The notes under the pieces are model-generated. The model made no database searches. It saw only the letters and a program-made list of their open reading frames with translations, and was not told the origin of the DNA. A program made the translations under genes and the position numbers. 64,000 nt of DNA from an uncultured Clostridia bacterium (GTDB lineage: Bacteria; Bacillota; Clostridia; TANB77; CAG-508): the NCBI GenBank assembly GCA_934167965.1, contig CAKPMJ010000001.1:231954-295953 (forward strand), read 5' to 3'. Shown piece by piece: positions 1 through 9,440 of this stretch (positions are counted from its first letter, which is position 1; each line of letters starts with the position of its first letter).

Positions 1-1206
1 ATAGGACATTTTGCAGAAAATGTAGTTGGAAGTGATGTCGTAGTATATACTGCTGCAATTAAAGAAGATAATGTTGAACTTCAAGCAGCAAAAAATTTAA
101 ATATTCCTACTATAGAAAGAGCTGATTTTTTAGGAGCAATCACAAGATGCTATAAAGACACAATAACAGTTGCTGGTACTCATGGTAAAAGTACAACAAC
201 TTCTATGGTTTCTTTATGTTTTCTAGAAGCCCTTATGGATCCTAGTATACAAGTAGGTGCTGACCTTTCACAAATTAATGGAAATTACAAAGTTGGAAAT
301 AGTGAGTATTTTATAATAGAAGCATGTGAATATGTAGAAAGTTTTTTAAAGTTTAGTCCAAAATCTACAATTATATTAAATATTGATAATGACCATTTAG
401 ATTACTTTAAAAATTTTGACAATATAAAAAATGCTTTTGTAAAATATGTTAAGCTTTTACCTAAAGATGGTTTATTAGTTGTAAATGGTGATGATAAATC
501 TTGTTTAGAATTGCCATCATTTACTGATGCAAAAACTCTTACTTATGGAATAACAAACAAAAATGTAGATTTCTTTGCAGTAAATATTGTTTTTGATAAT
601 GATGGATTCCCTGAATTTGATGTTTATTGCCATGACAAATTCTATGATAGAATAAAATTACATGTTCCTGGAATGCATAATGTTTTAAATGCATTGGGAT
701 GTATAGCTCTTTGTAATGAATATGGTATATCTTCTAAAGATATAAAAAATGGTTTAGCAAAATTTACTGGCGCTGGACGTAGATTTGAATATAAAGGTAA
801 AGTAAATGGTGCTAGCATTTATGATGATTATGGTCATCATCCAACTGAAATCCTTGCTACTGCTAAAGCTCTTATGAATAAAAAATATAATAAATCATGG
901 GTTGTTTTTCAACCACATACTTATAGTAGAACAAAATTATTATTAAATGATTTTGCTAAAGCCTTATTGAATTTTGATAATATAATAGTTTTAGATGTTT
1001 ATGCTGCAAGAGAAAAAAATACTTATGGTGTTTCTTCGAAAGATTTAGTTAATAGAATTAATGAACTTGGTAAAAATGCTAAATATATTCCTGATTTTGA
1101 TGAATGTGTTAAATATCTAAAAAATAATATTCAAGAAAATGATATTATTTTAACTCAAGGTGCTGGTACTGTTACTCAAATAGGACCTATGCTTTTAAAC
1201 AAATAA
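1..1206 (+). CDS. murC: UDP-N-acetylmuramate--L-alanine ligase, 5' end cut by the window
   Basis: Cytoplasmic ATP-dependent ligase that adds L-Ala to UDP-MurNAc, the first amino acid of the peptidoglycan stem peptide. The reading frame is open from base 1, so the true start lies upstream; the first ATG inside the window (205) falls within the ATP-binding loop and cannot be the start. Visible motifs are the P-loop GTHGKSTTT (codons 59-67 of the fragment), a variant of the EADEYD motif written EACEYVESFL, NIDNDHLDYF, GRRFEYKG, YDDYGHHPTE and FQPHTYSRT, matching the central and C-terminal Mur ligase domains. Only part of the N-terminal Rossmann domain is missing. A bidirectional terminator follows immediately. 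Identification is secure; completeness cannot be judged. Confidence 0.95.
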   Translation: MGHFAENVVGSDVVVYTAAIKEDNVELQAAKNLNIPTIERADFLGAITRCYKDTITVAGTHGKSTTTSMVSLCFLEALMDPSIQVGADLSQINGNYKVGNSEYFIIEACEYVESFLKFSPKSTIILNIDNDHLDYFKNFDNIKNAFVKYVKLLPKDGLLVVNGDDKSCLELPSFTDAKTLTYGITNKNVDFFAVNIVFDNDGFPEFDVYCHDKFYDRIKLHVPGMHNVLNALGCIALCNEYGISSKDIKNGLAKFTGAGRRFEYKGKVNGASIYDDYGHHPTEILATAKALMNKKYNKSWVVFQPHTYSRTKLLLNDFAKALLNFDNIIVLDVYAAREKNTYGVSSKDLVNRINELGKNAKYIPDFDECVKYLKNNIQENDIILTQGAGTVTQIGPMLLNK

Positions 1207-1211
1207 TTACG

Positions 1212-1249
1212 AAAAATAATCCCCTGAATTTAATCAGGAGATTATTTTT
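1212..1249. terminator. Bidirectional intrinsic terminator between murC and the convergent subtilisin-like gene
   Basis: The stem AAAAATAATC.CCTGA pairs with TCAGG.GATTATTTTT around an ATTTAA loop. The A- and T-rich outer arms give a U-run on both strands. It sits directly after the murC stop and overlaps the last bases of the minus-strand gene that ends at 1248. Confidence 0.85.
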
Positions 1250-3590
1250 ATATTTCTACTTTACTTATAGTAAACGTTTGATACTTAACATTATTATCTG
1301 CGTCTTTGATCCAAGCATAATATTTAACTTTAGCTTTTAGCGATTTTGTAATTGTTAAATCTGAATTATATCCTGTTTGTTGTTCTTCAAGTGGCGGCTC
1401 ATATACACTATTTACATTTAGTGTGTTTTCTTCAATATTTATCTCATTATTAGAGTCATTGTTATCCATTTCAACCTCTTCAAAATATTCTGGAACATTA
1501 GAAGATTTCGTTATCCTCCATCCTATTATATTTTGGTTAGAATTAAAAGTTATTCTAACTGCATTATTATTGTCCCCATCCCAACTTGTTGACACAACAA
1601 TAGATTTTATAATTGTACCTTCATTTATATTTGCTATTCCTTCTCTTGGGAAGCAATCAACTACTATCTCTTTTTCAGACACATTTCCTAATACATCTCT
1701 TGCATAAATTTTATATCTTCCATTTTCTGTCACTTTAAGGATATTATTTTCAATTCCCCAATTAGTGTTATCCCAACTATATGGCATCTCATTAAGACCT
1801 GAATCCTTATCCTCTGCAGTAGCAGATATTGTAACATATTTCTCAGTATCTAATGTACTTTGATCAATATTATATGCTATTGTAGGTCCTGTTGAATCAA
1901 TTTTATTTATCTCGATTTCTGAAGTTGCAATATTTCCTGCACTGTCTTTAACCCATATATAGTATTTACTATTTTCTGTAATATTTTCAACTACATCTAG
2001 ATTAGGAGTTTTTTGTTCTAACTTTTTCCATTCTTCTGGTTTATCTTTTGTTTTTGTTACTGCATATTCTAATATTCTTATATTATCTGATGCAACAATT
2101 TGTATCTGCTTTAAATTTTCCCATTTTTCATTATCATATTTTACTTCTTTAATCTCTGGTTGTTTTTTATCTATGTCTGCTATTGTTATTTTAGAAAAAT
2201 TAGGGCAACCATATCCATATAATTCGTCTCTTCCCTCTTTTCCTAAATCTTCACAATAATTCCTTAAAATATTATATACTTCCAATATTGTATAATCTTT
2301 ATTATATGTCTTTATTAATGCCATAGCTGATACAATATGTGCATTTGAATATTGAGCTCCCGACCATTTTGATACAGATATATTTTTATCAAATATTTCC
2401 TTTACATCTGTAGCATAAGCGGTAAAATCTATATAATCTCCTTTTCCAGAAAAAGTTGCTAATTGATTATTTTTGTCAATTGATGAAACTGCAATAGTTG
2501 TTGAACTATTTGCAGGATAGTTTTCTTTTTCATTTGATGTTGTAACACATGATACAGGTTTATTTTCTTTAAAGGCATTCTCTAGAGCTATAGTTATCAT
2601 ATCATTATTTTTATTAATTAATTCATAGCAAATTATGTCTGATTTTTGTACAGCATATTCTATAGCTTTTACTATTGTTGCAACTGTTGTGTATCCTTCG
2701 TTATTTACCACAACTACCGGCAATATTTTCACATTATCAGTTGTTGACTCTTTTATTACTTCTGCTATCCTACTTCCTTGAGATATAGTTTCATTTACAT
2801 CTTTAGAATTTAATATAAAATTATAATAATTCTCGTCTATTCGTCCATTAAAATATTGATTATCTATTCTTATACCATATCCAACAGTTGCAATTGTAAT
2901 ATCAAATGGATTCCCATTTTCATTTATTATATTTTTATATTTGTTCAAACCCATTGCACTTATTCCATGCGTATTATATTTTTCTTTGTCCTTTTCCTTT
3001 TCTTTTCCATAAAGTGTTTGTGATTCGTCATTTATGTTTTCTATGTGTAATACGTCATCAGTCTCTGCTTTTTCTATCTCTGAAACAGTTTGAAAATATT
3101 CAAAAGCAGCTTTTGTTCTTGCTTGTGTGTCATATTGAAGAATAGTTATTCCATTTTGCAATTTAGCAATTCCTTGGGCTTCAAAATTATCTTTTATATC
3201 ATTTGCTTTTATAAGTATTCTCTTGGTTTGATACTTATTTGTTATATATGCAATGTTATCTTTTATATTTACTTCAAATGTAGAACCTGCAAAAAAATTA
3301 TTTAATTCTTCTTGAGAACTTAATATTAAATTTTCTTTTCCTTCATCAATATTAAATTCTTTTTGCATAGTTGTATCAATAGAATCTCTTTTTACTTTCT
3401 TATTTTCAAAATCTATTTTTATTTCATTAAAGTAATTGTTGCATATTATTTTATCTTCATATGTAATCTCTTTGTTTTTATTACTCTTTATGATATACAA
3501 GGTAATTCCTACCATTATTGATATAATAGTTAATACAATTATAGTGATAATTAATATTTTGTTTAGTTTTTTTCGTTCAAAACTTCTCAT
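1248..3590 (-). CDS. Membrane-anchored subtilisin-like protein with all three catalytic residues replaced, plus Ig-like C-terminal region
   Basis: A 780-residue protein with one N-terminal membrane segment (about 11-34), a region of unknown fold (40-220), a subtilisin-like core (about 225-470) and two or three Ig-like/Big-type modules (about 475-780). Core landmarks of peptidase family S8 are recognisable: ITIATVGYGI (231-240) at the Asp site, SQGSRIAEVI (270-279) at the HGTHVAG site, the oxyanion-Asn region TTSNEKENYPA (N353), ATFSGKGDYIDFTAYA, and SGAQYSNAHIV (410-420) at the GTSMAAPHVAG site. Asp aligns with Gly237, His with Gln271 and Ser with Gln413, so the triad is lost although the oxyanion Asn position is kept. 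It is probably an extracellular pseudoprotease used for binding or scaffolding; the role is unknown. It follows the amylase gene by 3 bases and may be cotranscribed. Confidence 0.75.
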   Translation of the reverse strand: MRSFERKKLNKILIITIIVLTIISIMVGITLYIIKSNKNKEITYEDKIICNNYFNEIKIDFENKKVKRDSIDTTMQKEFNIDEGKENLILSSQEELNNFFAGSTFEVNIKDNIAYITNKYQTKRILIKANDIKDNFEAQGIAKLQNGITILQYDTQARTKAAFEYFQTVSEIEKAETDDVLHIENINDESQTLYGKEKEKDKEKYNTHGISAMGLNKYKNIINENGNPFDITIATVGYGIRIDNQYFNGRIDENYYNFILNSKDVNETISQGSRIAEVIKESTTDNVKILPVVVVNNEGYTTVATIVKAIEYAVQKSDIICYELINKNNDMITIALENAFKENKPVSCVTTSNEKENYPANSSTTIAVSSIDKNNQLATFSGKGDYIDFTAYATDVKEIFDKNISVSKWSGAQYSNAHIVSAMALIKTYNKDYTILEVYNILRNYCEDLGKEGRDELYGYGCPNFSKITIADIDKKQPEIKEVKYDNEKWENLKQIQIVASDNIRILEYAVTKTKDKPEEWKKLEQKTPNLDVVENITENSKYYIWVKDSAGNIATSEIEINKIDSTGPTIAYNIDQSTLDTEKYVTISATAEDKDSGLNEMPYSWDNTNWGIENNILKVTENGRYKIYARDVLGNVSEKEIVVDCFPREGIANINEGTIIKSIVVSTSWDGDNNNAVRITFNSNQNIIGWRITKSSNVPEYFEEVEMDNNDSNNEINIEENTLNVNSVYEPPLEEQQTGYNSDLTITKSLKAKVKYYAWIKDADNNVKYQTFTISKVEI

Positions 3591-3593
3591 ATT

Positions 3594-5036
3594 TCACCTC
3601 TTTACCCATACAGAAACACTTTTACCCTTAGCTTTAAATACTCCACATCCTTCGTCATCTATTGTTATTATATCAGGGCAATTATCTAATGCATCAATAA
3701 ATTTCTGCCCTGCAAAATGCTTTCCAATATACATTCTCTTTAATGCCTCATCTTTATTTGAAATTACAACAGCTAATCCAGAGTTTTTATGATCATTATC
3801 CCCTTCTCTAGTCCACCCTATTGCACTTGGGTAATCCAAATAATCATGTTGAACACCATAGGCTTTTATTTTTCTTAAGTACAGCAATGTTTTTATCATC
3901 TCTACTGGTTGAATGTTATCATGTTCTATTCCATACAAATCTCCATAAAACACGCATGGATATCCTTGTTTTCTAAGTAGAATTATTGAATATGCTGATT
4001 GTTTAAACCAATTATTTATAAAGCTCTGCAATGCTTGTCCTGGTTGTGTATCGTGATTATCTACAAAAGTAACTGCTTCATTTGAATTTTCTCCAACTAA
4101 TGTACTATCCAATATTTTTGTTAAATCATAACTATCATCAGTATCAGCTTTGTAAAAATTATAATGAAGCGGTACATCAAATAATGATATCTCCCCACCT
4201 GTTTGTGTTATGTATCGATGTAACTTTGTTACATCATAACTCCAATATTCTCCAACAGTAAATAATTCCTTTTTAGTTTCTTTTCTTAGATATTCTATCC
4301 ATTCTTTATAAAATGAAGCATCTATATGTTTTACAGCATCTAATCTAAATCCATCTACTCTAGTAAATTGTTGATACCACAATCCCCATCTTTTGCATTC
4401 TTCTACAACTTCTGGATTTGAAAAATCTAAATCTGCTCCCATTAAGTAGTCAAAATTTGCAAATTCTTCATCTACTTGTTTATTCCAATTTTTATCTTGA
4501 AATTTAAATATGGCTTTTTCTCCATTATTTTTATTAAAATCTATTCCTGTAAAATGTGTCCAGTTCCATTTAAAATCTGAATATTTATTATTTCTTCCAG
4601 GAAAAGTAAACTTTGTATCTACTTTTATTCTTTCTATTTTTTCTTGTTCACTATTATGGTCTCCCCAGTCACATTTATTAGCTACTATTTTTTGTTCTCT
4701 GTCTGCACCCATTTTATGATTTAAAACAATATCTGCATATACATTTATTCTATTTTGTTTCAATGCTTCAATTGCTCTTAAATATTCATCTTTTGTACCA
4801 TATTTTGTTGGAATACTTCCTTTTTGATCAAATTCACCTAAGTCATATAAATCATACACTCCATACCCAACATCATTTTTGCCACCTATCCCTTTGTATG
4901 CAGGCGGTAACCATGCAGATGTTATTCCTAAATCTGCTAGATTCTCTGCATCCTGTACTACTTGATTCCACAATCCTTTTTCATTATTTAAATACCATTC
5001 AAAATATTGTATTATTGTTCCGTTTATATGCTTCAT
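3594..5036 (-). CDS. Cytoplasmic alpha-amylase (glycoside hydrolase family 13)
   Basis: A 480-residue enzyme of the GH13 alpha-amylase type found inside many Firmicutes; it would hydrolyse alpha-1,4 linkages of malto-oligosaccharides or glycogen. No signal peptide is present, so it is intracellular. Conserved regions are ADIVLNHKMG (region I, 101-110), VDGFRLDAVKH (nucleophile Asp233), VGEYW (acid/base Glu263) and FVDNHD (Asp329). The length fits the liquefying amylase subgroup. It begins MKHINGTIIQYFEW, typical of the family, and is preceded by an AGGAG-like sequence. It lies 3 bases upstream of the pseudo-subtilase gene. The exact product profile cannot be read from the sequence. Confidence 0.9.
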   Translation of the reverse strand: MKHINGTIIQYFEWYLNNEKGLWNQVVQDAENLADLGITSAWLPPAYKGIGGKNDVGYGVYDLYDLGEFDQKGSIPTKYGTKDEYLRAIEALKQNRINVYADIVLNHKMGADREQKIVANKCDWGDHNSEQEKIERIKVDTKFTFPGRNNKYSDFKWNWTHFTGIDFNKNNGEKAIFKFQDKNWNKQVDEEFANFDYLMGADLDFSNPEVVEECKRWGLWYQQFTRVDGFRLDAVKHIDASFYKEWIEYLRKETKKELFTVGEYWSYDVTKLHRYITQTGGEISLFDVPLHYNFYKADTDDSYDLTKILDSTLVGENSNEAVTFVDNHDTQPGQALQSFINNWFKQSAYSIILLRKQGYPCVFYGDLYGIEHDNIQPVEMIKTLLYLRKIKAYGVQHDYLDYPSAIGWTREGDNDHKNSGLAVVISNKDEALKRMYIGKHFAGQKFIDALDNCPDIITIDDEGCGVFKAKGKSVSVWVKR

Positions 5037-5089
5037 TTGTTTTTCTCCTATTTTTTCTATAAATTATTATATCATAACTTATTTTTGTG

Positions 5090-7276
5090 TCAATTATTAT
5101 AATTTTTTAATCTTAATGCATTTAAAATAACTGTAAGACTACTAAATACCATAGCTAAACTTGCTATCATTGGATTTATTGATATGCCTATTGGCTTTAA
5201 AACACCTATCGCAACAGGTATCATCAAACAATTATAGAAAAATGCCCAGAATAAATTTTGTTTTATATTTCTTACTGTTTTTTTACTAATATTAATTAAT
5301 TTTAAAATAGAATTTAAATCATTTTTTGTTAAAATTACATCAGATGAATCCATTGCTATATCTGTTCCGCTTCTTACACTTACACCAATATCACTATTAG
5401 CTAAAGCAGGACTATCATTTATTCCATCCCCACACATCATAACCTTTTTTCCATTTTGTTTTAATTTCTTAACAAGGTCAGCTTTTTCTGCTGGCAAAAC
5501 GTCTGCAATAACTCTTGTAATACCAATATCATTTCCTATCTTTTCAGCTACTTCTTTATTGTCTCCAGTAAGCATTATTGTTTCAATATTTTCCTTATTT
5601 AGCTTTCTTATAACATCATCTGCATTTTTTCTTGTAATATCATTTACTCCAATCAAAGCAATAATTTCTTCATTTTTTACTACATAAATTATAGTATTTC
5701 CTTCTAGTGCTAAATTTTGTTCGTCTTCTAAATGATTATTTTCAATATTGTATTTTTCTATAATTTTTCTATTTCCCAAAACAATTTTATTTTCTTGAAC
5801 CTCTCCAATAATTCCATGTCCAGATATATTCTCAAAATTTTTTACTTCTAATTGTTGTAAATCGTTTTCTTTTAGATATTCTGCAAATGCTTTTCCTATT
5901 GGATGTGTTGATTTTGCTTCTACACTTCCACCTACCTGAATAATATCTTTATCTTCTAAATTGCTATAATTACACATTTGAGAAATTTTTAATTGTCCAT
6001 AAGTTAAAGTTCCTGTTTTATCAAAAATTACTGTGTTTATTTTCGAAGCATTTTCTAATATTTCGCTTTTCTTTACTAAAATCCCATTACTAGCGCACAA
6101 TCCCTCACTTACAACAATTGCAAGAGGTGTGGCTAATCCTAAACTACATGGACAAGCTACAACTAATATAGTAACAAATGTACTTATTGCTATTGATAAA
6201 TTATATCCTAATATTAAGTACATAATAAAAGTTATAATTGCAATTAATATAACTATTGGAACAAAATATCCGGAAATCTTATCAGCTATTTTTGCAATTG
6301 GTGCCTTTGTATTACTTGCTTCTAGCACCAATCTTACAATCTCAGATACAGTTGATTCTTTTCCTATTTTTTCTGCTCTATATTTTATAAATCCATCATA
6401 ATTCAAACTTCCTGCAATAACTTTTTGTCCTTCTGATTTTGCAACTGGCTTGCTTTCTCCTGTAATAAATGATTCATCCAAGTGCAATCTTCCTTCTATT
6501 ATTTCTCCATCAACTGCTATTTTTTCTCCAGATTTACTAATTAAAATATCTCCCTTTTTTATTTCATCTAATGTTACTATTTTTTCTACTCCATCTATTT
6601 CTATAGTAGCTTGATTTGGAGTTATTTCAACTAACTTCTGTATTGCTTCTTTTGTTTTATCTTTACTTATTCCATCCAAATACCTTCCTAGTTTTACAAA
6701 ATATATTACAATTGCAGAAGATTCAAAATATAAATCCATAGTGTGATTGCATATTCCATATATGCTATATGCAAAACTACTTATTACTCCAATTGTAACC
6801 AATGTATCCATGTTTGGAATTCCATGAATTAAATTTTTATACCCATTTTTTAATATATCTCTACCATATATTAAAAATAATATTGTCAGTACTAGTAATG
6901 CAATTGCATAATTTATATAATGGCTATGCATGTCCAATACTGAAATTGTAGGTAAATTTATCATATGTCCCATTGATATATACATTAAAACTATTGCTAA
7001 TATAGAAAATATAATGAATTTATTTTTTTCAGTTTTACTTTTCTTTTCAATTTTAAATTCTTTGAATAATCCTGCACTTGAAAAGCCTGCTTGTTTTACA
7101 AATTTTTCTATTTTACTTTGATCTAATATTTTTTCATCATAATTTATTGTAGCATTCGCCATTACTAGATTTACATTTGCATTTATAATTCCATTTTGTT
7201 TATTTAGGTATTTTTCTAGTCCATTCGAGCAAGCACTACACGTCATCCCTTCTATTGATAAAATAATAGTTTTCAT
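5090..7276 (-). CDS. copA: Copper-translocating P1B-type ATPase
   Basis: A 728-residue membrane pump that exports Cu(I) using ATP. One N-terminal heavy-metal-binding domain carries GMTCSAC (Cys13, Cys16). The actuator motif TGES is at 273-276, the transmembrane metal site CPC at 375-377 in VVACPCSLGLATP, the phosphorylation site DKTGTLT at 419-425, and the hinge motif GDGIND lies near the C-terminus. About eight membrane helices fit the P1B-1 topology. It lies one base downstream of the copZ-like gene, indicating cotranscription. No copper repressor gene (csoR or copY) is visible nearby, so local regulation is unclear. The family assignment is firm, and copper rather than silver or zinc follows from the CPC motif and the partner. 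Confidence 0.93.
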   Translation of the reverse strand: MKTIILSIEGMTCSACSNGLEKYLNKQNGIINANVNLVMANATINYDEKILDQSKIEKFVKQAGFSSAGLFKEFKIEKKSKTEKNKFIIFSILAIVLMYISMGHMINLPTISVLDMHSHYINYAIALLVLTILFLIYGRDILKNGYKNLIHGIPNMDTLVTIGVISSFAYSIYGICNHTMDLYFESSAIVIYFVKLGRYLDGISKDKTKEAIQKLVEITPNQATIEIDGVEKIVTLDEIKKGDILISKSGEKIAVDGEIIEGRLHLDESFITGESKPVAKSEGQKVIAGSLNYDGFIKYRAEKIGKESTVSEIVRLVLEASNTKAPIAKIADKISGYFVPIVILIAIITFIMYLILGYNLSIAISTFVTILVVACPCSLGLATPLAIVVSEGLCASNGILVKKSEILENASKINTVIFDKTGTLTYGQLKISQMCNYSNLEDKDIIQVGGSVEAKSTHPIGKAFAEYLKENDLQQLEVKNFENISGHGIIGEVQENKIVLGNRKIIEKYNIENNHLEDEQNLALEGNTIIYVVKNEEIIALIGVNDITRKNADDVIRKLNKENIETIMLTGDNKEVAEKIGNDIGITRVIADVLPAEKADLVKKLKQNGKKVMMCGDGINDSPALANSDIGVSVRSGTDIAMDSSDVILTKNDLNSILKLINISKKTVRNIKQNLFWAFFYNCLMIPVAIGVLKPIGISINPMIASLAMVFSSLTVILNALRLKNYNN

Positions 7277-7277
7277 A

Positions 7278-7487
7278 TTAATCTTCCTTTACTTCGAAAC
7301 CAATATCTTCAATTTTTTCTTTTATTACATCTTGTTCTATTTCTTTGTTTGTTTGAATTATTACTGTATTAGTATTGTGATCTGCTATTACTTTTTCCAC
7401 TCCTTCTATAGTACTTAGTACATTTACTACTCTTTTTTCGCATCCTTCGCATACCATTCCTTCTACATTTAATTTAATTTCTTTCAT
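7278..7487 (-). CDS. copZ: Copper chaperone / heavy-metal-associated domain protein
   Basis: A 69-residue single HMA domain with the ferredoxin-like beta-alpha-beta-beta-alpha-beta pattern and the metal-binding motif GMVCEGC (Cys13 and Cys16). Proteins of this kind carry Cu(I) in the cytoplasm and hand it to the N-terminal domain of CopA, encoded one base downstream. The start overlaps the stop of the upstream Mbeg1-like gene by 4 bases, so the three genes appear translationally coupled. Specificity for copper is inferred from the CopA partner. Confidence 0.85.
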   Translation of the reverse strand: MKEIKLNVEGMVCEGCEKRVVNVLSTIEGVEKVIADHNTNTVIIQTNKEIEQDVIKEKIEDIGFEVKED

Positions 7488-8584
7488 ATTGTACCTCCTT
7501 TTGAAAAATTCTCACTTATTATAGTATCTTTAATCGCTCTTAACAGTTTTTGAACAAATTCAATTATCATTCTTTTACTATTTTCATCTAAACTATTATA
7601 TTTTTTCAGCATTATACCTGTATTGACAAACCATTTTTCCTTTATCTCCTCAAATCTAGTTGCATCTGTCGTACTTATTATATCAAAAATTGCATCAATT
7701 GCTACCTCTCTTTGTTTTGAATCTAAGTTTTTTAACCATTCTTTTAGTGTTTTGTCAACGAATTGACTTCCATTTGTCACCTCTTCTAAACATATAAACT
7801 TTGTTCCTTCAACTTGCCAACTGTATAGGTCATGTTGCATTATACCTTTTTGTGTGCTTTTAACTACAGTATATTTTTCTTCATGGTTAAGAAGTCTTCC
7901 AACTACTGATGATTGCGGAATATATGTATTTATATTGTCAATTCTTTCTTTATATTGTTTTGAATTTGCAATTTCATCTCCAAATCCTGGTCCATCATTA
8001 TTATATACATTTATAATTTTATTTCTTGTCTCTTCATCTGCAAACATTGCTGCATATACCGCTAAATTTCCTCCTTTAGAATGTCCACCTATTCTTATAT
8101 TGTTTCCATATTTCTTAGAAATATTATTTATATATTCTACAGCATCTAATTGTGAAGCTATATGGCTCTTGAAACACATATTAAAATCTTCTTTCCATCC
8201 AACTAATGTATCATCAGTTCCTCTGTATGATACAAAAACTGTCTCATCTGGCAATACAATAGTAATTGCTGAAAATTGTTTTTCTTCTTCAACATCTATT
8301 TTGTTAATAAAATTTGTAGCTATCATATTCTTAAATCTATTTGATTTTCCAAGAAGCGGTATAAGTTCATTATCATCTGGCCACAAAACTATTATTTTAG
8401 TTTTATCAGCATTTTCAAACCTCTTACTTAATTCTTCTAATGTAACTTCTTCATCTTCTTTTATTAACCACTCAAATGGGAAATATGATAACCTAGAAAG
8501 TATTAACCCATCAATTTCATTAAATTGATTTTGTTTTAATTCCAAATCTCCTCTCCATTTCACATAATCACATATATTAGACAT
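7484..8584 (-). CDS. Mbeg1-like alpha/beta hydrolase (DUF2974 family)
   Basis: A 366-residue cytoplasmic protein of the Mbeg1-like/DUF2974 group, which has a lipase-like alpha/beta-hydrolase core. The N-terminal family signature is YVKWRGDLELKQNQFNEID, and the nucleophile elbow is GHSKGGNLAVYAA with the presumed catalytic Ser in GHSKG. A conserved SYRGTDDTLVGWKEDF segment and a late VKSTQKGIMQHDLYSWQ segment match the family. No signal peptide is present. The substrate is unknown; proteins of the group are often annotated as lipase class 3-related without biochemical support. It is the first gene of the probable operon with copZ and copA (4-base overlap), although a functional link to copper is not evident. 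Confidence 0.8.
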   Translation of the reverse strand: MSNICDYVKWRGDLELKQNQFNEIDGLILSRLSYFPFEWLIKEDEEVTLEELSKRFENADKTKIIVLWPDDNELIPLLGKSNRFKNMIATNFINKIDVEEEKQFSAITIVLPDETVFVSYRGTDDTLVGWKEDFNMCFKSHIASQLDAVEYINNISKKYGNNIRIGGHSKGGNLAVYAAMFADEETRNKIINVYNNDGPGFGDEIANSKQYKERIDNINTYIPQSSVVGRLLNHEEKYTVVKSTQKGIMQHDLYSWQVEGTKFICLEEVTNGSQFVDKTLKEWLKNLDSKQREVAIDAIFDIISTTDATRFEEIKEKWFVNTGIMLKKYNSLDENSKRMIIEFVQKLLRAIKDTIISENFSKGGTI

Positions 8585-8602
8585 CTTTTTCTCCTTTCTT
8601 TT

Positions 8603-9331
8603 TTAACTTATTATATTTCTTATTATTTCTCCTGCAATAGTTAGACCTGCTACTGATGGCACAAATGATACACTTCCCGGAGTTTGCTTTTTATGTTCGC
8701 TTTCACATCCAGGTATCTCATATGGCTTTATTGGTTCTTCTTTAGAATAAATAACTTTTAAACTATCTATGTTTCTTTTTCTTAATTCTTTTCTCATCAC
8801 CTTTGCTAAAGGACATATATTAGTTTTATAAATATCAGTAATTTCTAATTTTGACGGATCTAATTTGTTTCCTGTTCCCATTGCTGATATTATTGGAATA
8901 TTTAAATTTTTGCATTGAACTACAATCTCAATCTTTGCAGTAACTGTATCTATGCAATCTACTACATAATCTAAATCTTTTTTTATTATATTTAGATTTG
9001 ATCCAGGCATAAAAAATTCTTTATATGTTTCAACTTCTGCATCTGGATTTATTCCTAATATTCTTTCTTTCATAACGTCTACCTTGTATTGTCCTATTGT
9101 CTTTCTTGTTGCTATTATTTGTCTATTTAAATTAGTTAAACATACTTTATCATTATCTATTAGAACAAATTTTTTCACTCCTGCTCTTACTAACCCTTCT
9201 GTTACAAATGATCCTACACCACCAATGCCAAATATAGCTACTTTTGCTTTTTGTATTTTGTCTATTCCTTCTTTTCCTATTAATAGCTCTGTTCTTGAAA
9301 ATTGATTTAATCCTTTTTCTTCTTCATCCAT
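8603..9331 (-). CDS. tcdA: tRNA threonylcarbamoyladenosine dehydratase (E1-like)
   Basis: A 242-residue E1/ThiF-superfamily enzyme that uses ATP to cyclise the t6A base at position 37 of ANN-decoding tRNAs to the ct6A form. The nucleotide-binding motif GIGGVGSFV (about 34-42) is followed by LIDNDKVCLTNLNRQ, which binds adenylate, then VDCIDTVTAKIEI, the family-typical SAMGTGNKLDP and a C-terminal PGSVSFVPSVAG. Length and end fit TcdA (CsdL/YgdL) rather than MoeB or ThiF, which have zinc-binding CxxC pairs absent here. It stands between the Mbeg1-like operon and cotJ. A TATAAT-like box lies just upstream. Confidence 0.88.
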   Translation of the reverse strand: MDEEEKGLNQFSRTELLIGKEGIDKIQKAKVAIFGIGGVGSFVTEGLVRAGVKKFVLIDNDKVCLTNLNRQIIATRKTIGQYKVDVMKERILGINPDAEVETYKEFFMPGSNLNIIKKDLDYVVDCIDTVTAKIEIVVQCKNLNIPIISAMGTGNKLDPSKLEITDIYKTNICPLAKVMRKELRKRNIDSLKVIYSKEEPIKPYEIPGCESEHKKQTPGSVSFVPSVAGLTIAGEIIRNIIS

Positions 9332-9387
9332 TTTTGCTTTTCCTCCATCAAATTTTACACTTAGAATTATACTATAATTTATATATA

Positions 9388-9424
9388 AAAAACAAGTCTC
9401 TATTTATTAGAAACTTGTTTTTTT
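9388..9424 (-). terminator. Intrinsic terminator after cotJC
   Basis: On the minus strand AAACAAGT-T-TCT pairs with AGA-G-ACTTGTTT and is followed by a T-run. It closes the cotJABC operon before tcdA. Confidence 0.75.
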
Positions 9425-9440
9425 AGATTTCTTGGAAATT

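Noticed and set aside
1423..1707. Plus-strand open frame inside the subtilisin-like gene, and similar frames opposite other genes
   Set aside because: No ribosome sites, Phe/Leu/Ser-rich compositions typical of antisense reading of AT-rich genes, and the opposite strand encodes clear families.
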